Origin: Pseudomonas sp. BN102
GTDB lineage: Bacteria > Pseudomonadota > Gammaproteobacteria > Pseudomonadales > Pseudomonadaceae
DNA: 60,097 nucleotides
Reading direction: 5' to 3'
Assembly: GCF_029871245.1 (NCBI RefSeq)
Contig: NZ_SSON01000074.1
Coordinates: 1 to 60,097, forward strand
In this document: positions 56,662-60,097 of the stretch, piece by piece
Position numbering within the stretch: position 1 is the first letter of the stretch
Layout: every line of letters starts with the position of its first letter
Program-made: the position numbers and the translations under genes
Notes under the pieces: model-generated
The model's database searches: none
Told to the model about the DNA's origin: nothing
What the model saw: the letters and a program-made list of their open reading frames with translations, nothing else

Positions 56662-57486
56662 ATGAGCGAACACATCTGCCGAAAGGGCGCTACAGCCGTC
56701 ATCACCGGCGCAGCCAGCGGCATCGGTGCCGGGCTCGCGCGCAGGGCAGCCGAACTGGGCATGCGCCTGGTGCTTGCCGATATCGACAGGGAACGACTCG
56801 AAGCGCTTGGCGCATCCCTCGATACCGAGGTACTTGCCGTACCCACCGACGTCACCGACGCGGCAGCCCTCGACCAGTTGGCCGCGCGCGCCTGGGAGCG
56901 ATTCGGCGGCGTCGACCTGCTGTTCAACAATGCGGGCGTCATGGCGACCGGCTTCACCTGGGAAATCTCGCAAAAGCGTTTCGAACACAGCTTCGCCGTG
57001 AACGTCCAGGGCGTGCTGAACGGTATCCGCAGCTTTGTGCCCCGACTGCTGAAGCAAGGCAGCCGATCCCATATCGTGAACACGGCTTCGATAGGCGGAT
57101 TCCTGCCAAGCCCGCTGATGTCGCCGTACTCGGCAACGAAGTTCGCCGTGGTGGCGCTGACCGAATCGCTGCATGGCGAATTGCGCATGCTCGATGCACC
57201 GATTGGTGTCTCGCTGCTGGCGCCTGGCCCGGTGCAGAGCGGCATCTTCGACGACCCCTTCGGCGATGCCCCCGAACAACCGGCGGTCCGAGGCTTCGTG
57301 GAGCAACTGCGCGGTATGTTGCGGGAAAACGGCTTGTCTCCCGACGAGTTCGCCCAGCGAGTCTTCGCCGGCATCAACGAAGGACGCTACTGGCTGCTGC
57401 CCCAGCCGGAACTGCTCGATGAGGCGCTCAAGGCACGCACGGAAGGGATCCTCATGCGCCGCGACCCGCAGCTACCTCGTTACTGA
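56662..57486 (+). CDS. Short-chain dehydrogenase/reductase (SDR)
   Basis: NAD(P)-dependent oxidoreductase, 274 aa. Cofactor motif TGAASGIGAGLARRA, NNAG at about 91-94, the catalytic Ser in NTASIGGFLPSPLMSPYSATKFAVVALTESL (landmark) with YxxxK, and the classical-SDR end. The ATG at 56662 follows GGAGG. The substrate is unknown. It is convergent with the next SDR gene. Confidence 0.9.
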   Translation: MSEHICRKGATAVITGAASGIGAGLARRAAELGMRLVLADIDRERLEALGASLDTEVLAVPTDVTDAAALDQLAARAWERFGGVDLLFNNAGVMATGFTWEISQKRFEHSFAVNVQGVLNGIRSFVPRLLKQGSRSHIVNTASIGGFLPSPLMSPYSATKFAVVALTESLHGELRMLDAPIGVSLLAPGPVQSGIFDDPFGDAPEQPAVRGFVEQLRGMLRENGLSPDEFAQRVFAGINEGRYWLLPQPELLDEALKARTEGILMRRDPQLPRY

Positions 57487-57782
57487 TACAAGGGTTCCCG
57501 GAAAGCAGCCGGTCTCGAATTGCCGTGCCAACCCACTTCCAGGAAGCGTCGACGCTTCAGGCTCGGTCCTGCCAACCGATGGAAGACAGGCAGGTTGAAT
57601 TTCGTACCGGCTGTTTCCACCTGACGTCATGAAGCCAACTGTGAGGGCCCAATGTCGCACTTGCAGCGGGATCGGCACCGGCGGAGCGTAGGGCTTGAAG
57701 GTGGCTGCGTGCTGTTTGGCGGCTTGCAGCAGGACCGGGATGTACGGGAGCGAGCGGCCGGCATTGCCGGCCACTGTCCCAT
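57487..57782. other. Gap between convergent SDR genes
   Basis: No gene recognised. On the minus strand a frame reads AGNAGRSLPYIPVLLQAAKQ and YAPPVPIPLQV, which may be the tail of a lost gene, but it has no start. Confidence 0.35.
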
Positions 57783-58580
57783 CTAACTGGCCTGGGGCGC
57801 CCCGGAGGCGGCAGCGTACACCTCGGCAAGGGATGGGTTGCGGCGCAGTGTCTGGCCACCACTGACATGGATGACCTGACCGGTGACGAAGCTGGACTCA
57901 TCACTCGCTAGCCAGAGCGCGGCGTCGGCGACCTCTGCGGCGACGCCGCTACGCTGTAGCGGAATCTCGCGGTGATAGAGGGCGGCGATGGTGGGATGCG
58001 CCAGGCCACCCCCCGACATCGGCGCGTCGGCCACGCCACCCGGGGCGATGGAGTTGGCACGGATACCATGCTGGCCAAATTCGTGGGCGATGCAACGGAT
58101 GACATGGTCGATGCCTGCCTTGGTCCCCATGTAGGCGGCATGGTCTTCAAACATGATGCTGGCGGTCACCGACGAAATCTGGATGATCGAGCCGCCTTCG
58201 GGCATGTGGCGCAGCAGCGCCTGGAAGTACTGGAACGGCCCGGTGAACTGGACGGCGTTCATCCTGTCCAGGTCTTCCTGGCTGTGCTCGAGAAAGGGCT
58301 TCAAGAGGCCCCAGCCAGTCGCATTGACACCGATATCGAGCCTGCCGAGCCGTTCCTCACTCTGGGCAACGAGATCCGCGACCTCGGCCTGTGAGGTGAT
58401 ATCGCAAACCCGCCAGGGGACGCCAAGGGCATCGGCAACGGCCGACAGCGCGTCGGGGCGGCGCCCCGACACCAACACCCGGGCCCCGTGCTCGACGTAA
58501 CGCCGGGCGATGGCCTCGCCGATATTGCCAGGCGCGACCCCCAGCACCAACGCTGCTTTACCTTCCAATCGCTTCGACAT
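57783..58580 (-). CDS. SDR-family oxidoreductase, first of an SDR-VOC pair
   Basis: Classical SDR of 265 aa with a modified glycine motif (LVLGVAPGNIGEAIARR) that resembles enoyl-ACP-reductase-like or glucose-dehydrogenase-like SDRs. The catalytic region is SVTASIMFEDHAAYMGTKAGIDHVIRCIAHEFG (landmark) with Ser, Tyr and Lys, and the end VTGQVIHVSGGQTLRR is typical. It starts 9 bp after the VOC stop on the same strand, so the two are an operon. The substrate is unknown. Confidence 0.88.
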   Translation of the reverse strand: MSKRLEGKAALVLGVAPGNIGEAIARRYVEHGARVLVSGRRPDALSAVADALGVPWRVCDITSQAEVADLVAQSEERLGRLDIGVNATGWGLLKPFLEHSQEDLDRMNAVQFTGPFQYFQALLRHMPEGGSIIQISSVTASIMFEDHAAYMGTKAGIDHVIRCIAHEFGQHGIRANSIAPGGVADAPMSGGGLAHPTIAALYHREIPLQRSGVAAEVADAALWLASDESSFVTGQVIHVSGGQTLRRNPSLAEVYAAASGAPQAS

Positions 58581-58589
58581 GCAGTTCTC

Positions 58590-59117
58590 TCACACAGCTG
58601 TATCAATGACATGAATCGGGTCGGAACCATCCCAGGTGCTGGCGGCCTGGATGCCCTGCTGGATCAGCTCGCGCATGCCGGTGCCCTGGATGACTTCGTA
58701 GAACACCCCCGGCTCCGCTTCGTTTTCGAGATAGGCAACGCGAGTCGCAGGGTTGCTCGCCTTGAAAACCACTCGAAGTCCGGTGGCGGTCAAACGCGCT
58801 ATCGCTTGGTCTATGTCGGTGACGACCCAGGCGACATGGTGCATTCCATGAAGGACACGGCCTTGCTCGTCCCGATAGGGCGACTTCGCGGCATTGGTCA
58901 CCTCAATCAACTCGACCTGGATAGCTCCCTGGTAGCCAAGCCCGACATCCATGGTGACCGTCACCGGTTCACCGCGATAATTCCCCTCCAGGGAGACGTT
59001 TCGAAAGACGGTCCATGGCCCGACACCGAAATGCTGCAGCCAGCGCCCGATGCCCTGTTCCAGGTCATCGACGAGGTAGCCGATCTGGTCTATGGGACCG
59101 AGGAAAGCACTGCTCAT
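58590..59117 (-). CDS. VOC-superfamily (glyoxalase/dioxygenase) protein
   Basis: Protein of 175 aa with two beta-alpha-beta-beta-beta modules: GPIDQIGYLVDDLEQGIGRWLQHFGVGPW first, then LHGMHHVAWVVTDIDQAIARLTATG. The likely metal ligands are H in HHVAW and E in GVFYEVIQGT. It is near methylmalonyl-CoA epimerase-like and ring-degradation VOC proteins, but the reaction cannot be named. AAGGAATTGTC precedes the ATG. It is the first gene of the pair with the SDR. Confidence 0.84.
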   Translation of the reverse strand: MSSAFLGPIDQIGYLVDDLEQGIGRWLQHFGVGPWTVFRNVSLEGNYRGEPVTVTMDVGLGYQGAIQVELIEVTNAAKSPYRDEQGRVLHGMHHVAWVVTDIDQAIARLTATGLRVVFKASNPATRVAYLENEAEPGVFYEVIQGTGMRELIQQGIQAASTWDGSDPIHVIDTAV

Positions 59118-59383
59118 GACAATTCCTTGCACGTGATGTCAGTAGGAGAAGAGCCACCAGCGAGGGCATGGCGCCAATTCCCGGCTCGGCACAAACATTG
59201 ATTCTTGCGTCCCAGAGAGAGCCGTTTCCGGCCGATGACGGAGCTATCGAGCGAAGCCCGACAACCGACCCGGGACTCCCAGAAACCGATCAGCCGGTCC
59301 AGGTTGGCCGTGGCGACGCCGATCTGACGGATCGACCCGAGCCAGGACGTCGGCGGGTCGAAACCATTCAGGGCACCAGCCGA

Positions 59384-59563
59384 CTAGGGCAGCAACCTGG
59401 CAAGGGGGGAAACGGGCATGGAGCAACTGGAGTAGCTGGCGTTGCAGTAGACGTTACTCACCAGCACTGTTGGCGCGGGGCGTGCCAACAGAGCGAAACA
59501 GGCCGCGCCGAATGCGCAGAAGATCACAGCCAGGCAGATACTTGTTGTTGCTTTCATAGCCAT
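59384..59563 (-). CDS. Possible small membrane or exported protein (59 aa)
   Basis: Reads MAMKATTSICLAVIFCAFGAACFALLA then a short Cys-containing end. GGAGG lies ahead of the start, so it may be real. There is no recognised family. Confidence 0.4.
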   Translation of the reverse strand: MAMKATTSICLAVIFCAFGAACFALLARPAPTVLVSNVYCNASYSSCSMPVSPLARLLP

Positions 59564-59874
59564 TCCACCGCCCCTCCGGGAGTGGATCGAGACTAAGGAA
59601 AAGCCGCAAAGCCTGGCCTCGTCCGAATGGACTACGACCCCTGTCTTCGTACATCCCCCAATCACCTCTCGCTCGGCCCATTGCGGGGATTGGGGCGTTG
59701 GATGCACATACTCACCATCCCGAACCAGTCCTCGGTAGCCCGCGCGGATATGGCTGAGGGACACGAAGCGCATTGTTTGACGCGTAGAACGCAAGCATCA
59801 TCGTGCCACGTGCGGGCTTCTTTGAGGGGATTTCAGGGTACGTGCCGAGAGATGCGCAGCAATAACGAAGGCAT
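59564..59874. other. Gap before the tRNA terminator
   Basis: No gene is supported over about 310 bp; open frames here lack family content. Confidence 0.45.
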
Positions 59875-59898
59875 GAAAAAAGGGGCTTTCGCCCCTTC
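59875..59898 (-). terminator. Terminator of the tRNA operon (minus strand)
   Basis: AGGGGC/GCCCCT stem around TTTC with an A-run on the plus strand, which is a T-run after the stem on the minus strand. It lies 46 bp downstream of tRNA-Gly. Confidence 0.85.
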
Positions 59899-59943
59899 TC
59901 TCAAGGAATTACAGACGTCAGAGGATGCCTGTAGATCTTTATT

Positions 59944-60019
<76 letters not shown>

Positions 60020-60034
60020 GTACAACTTTGAAAC

Positions 60035-60097
60035 TGGCGTCCCCTAGGGGACTCGAACCCCTGTTACCGCCGTGAAAGGGCGGTGTCCTAGGCCACT
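60035..60097 (-). tRNA. tRNA-Glu (TTC), cut by the window edge
   Basis: The minus strand reads AGTGGCCTAGGACACC, anticodon TTC in CCTTTCACGG, T-loop GGTTCGAATCC and the 3' end CCA. The 5' part of the acceptor stem and D-arm lies beyond the window. Confidence 0.93.

Overview
The window is chromosomal DNA of a Pseudomonas species: high GC, dense operons with ATGA overlaps, and blocks of gene order that I recall from P. aeruginosa (liuRABCDE; atoE-atoB-dhcB-dhcA-dhcR-acetoacetyl-CoA synthetase; ybiT-azoR; yadH-yadG-GST-transglutaminase-fadE). I cannot fix the species. No phage, integrase, insertion sequence or CRISPR array is visible. Two tRNA genes close the right edge.

Layout. 0.1-5.0 kb: a GNAT acetyltransferase, then a three-gene operon for a redox complex (heme-c motif protein, small FAD-SLDH-type subunit, GMC flavoprotein). 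The flavoprotein carries an extra C-terminal domain that looks like the PA-IL/LecA galactose lectin. 5.3-8.5 kb: a BCCT osmolyte transporter, a secreted CHRD-domain protein and two gene-poor gaps. 8.5-14.3 kb: three maturation genes of quinohemoprotein amine dehydrogenase (qhpF-qhpE-qhpG) without the structural genes, behind an AcoR-like sigma-54 activator. 14.5-21.8 kb: LiuR with its palindromic operator, then liuABCDE for leucine/isovalerate breakdown, ending in a clear terminator. 22.1-29.6 kb: short-chain fatty-acid/acetoacetate genes, which take up the acetoacetate that the Liu pathway makes.

29.7-39.5 kb: mixed housekeeping and accessory genes: DJ-1/PfpI protein, an orphan PilU-like ATPase, parvulin, ABC-F protein YbiT, azoreductase, DUF1993, LysR, MFS, MmcQ/YjbR and a glycolipid-binding-fold protein. 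39.6-45.5 kb: an RND efflux pair and a YadGH ABC exporter. 45.6-50.2 kb: GST, transglutaminase-like protein, long membrane-anchored acyl-CoA dehydrogenase and a conserved partner. 50.4-52.9 kb: a TonB-dependent siderophore receptor behind a candidate Fur box. 52.9-60.1 kb: small secreted protein, LysR divergent from a membrane hydroxylase fused to an SRPBCC domain, a ProQ/FinO protein, two short-chain dehydrogenases, a VOC protein, then tRNA-Gly and tRNA-Glu.

Many intergenic gaps carry hairpin repeats of at least five families: about 100-bp GGGGCGAATT hairpins, CCCTCTCCC stems, GTAGGGTGG stems, GTTGGGCTTCG stems and classical short REPs. The most unusual content is the lectin-tailed GMC operon, the isolated qhpFEG set and the hydroxylase-SRPBCC fusion.
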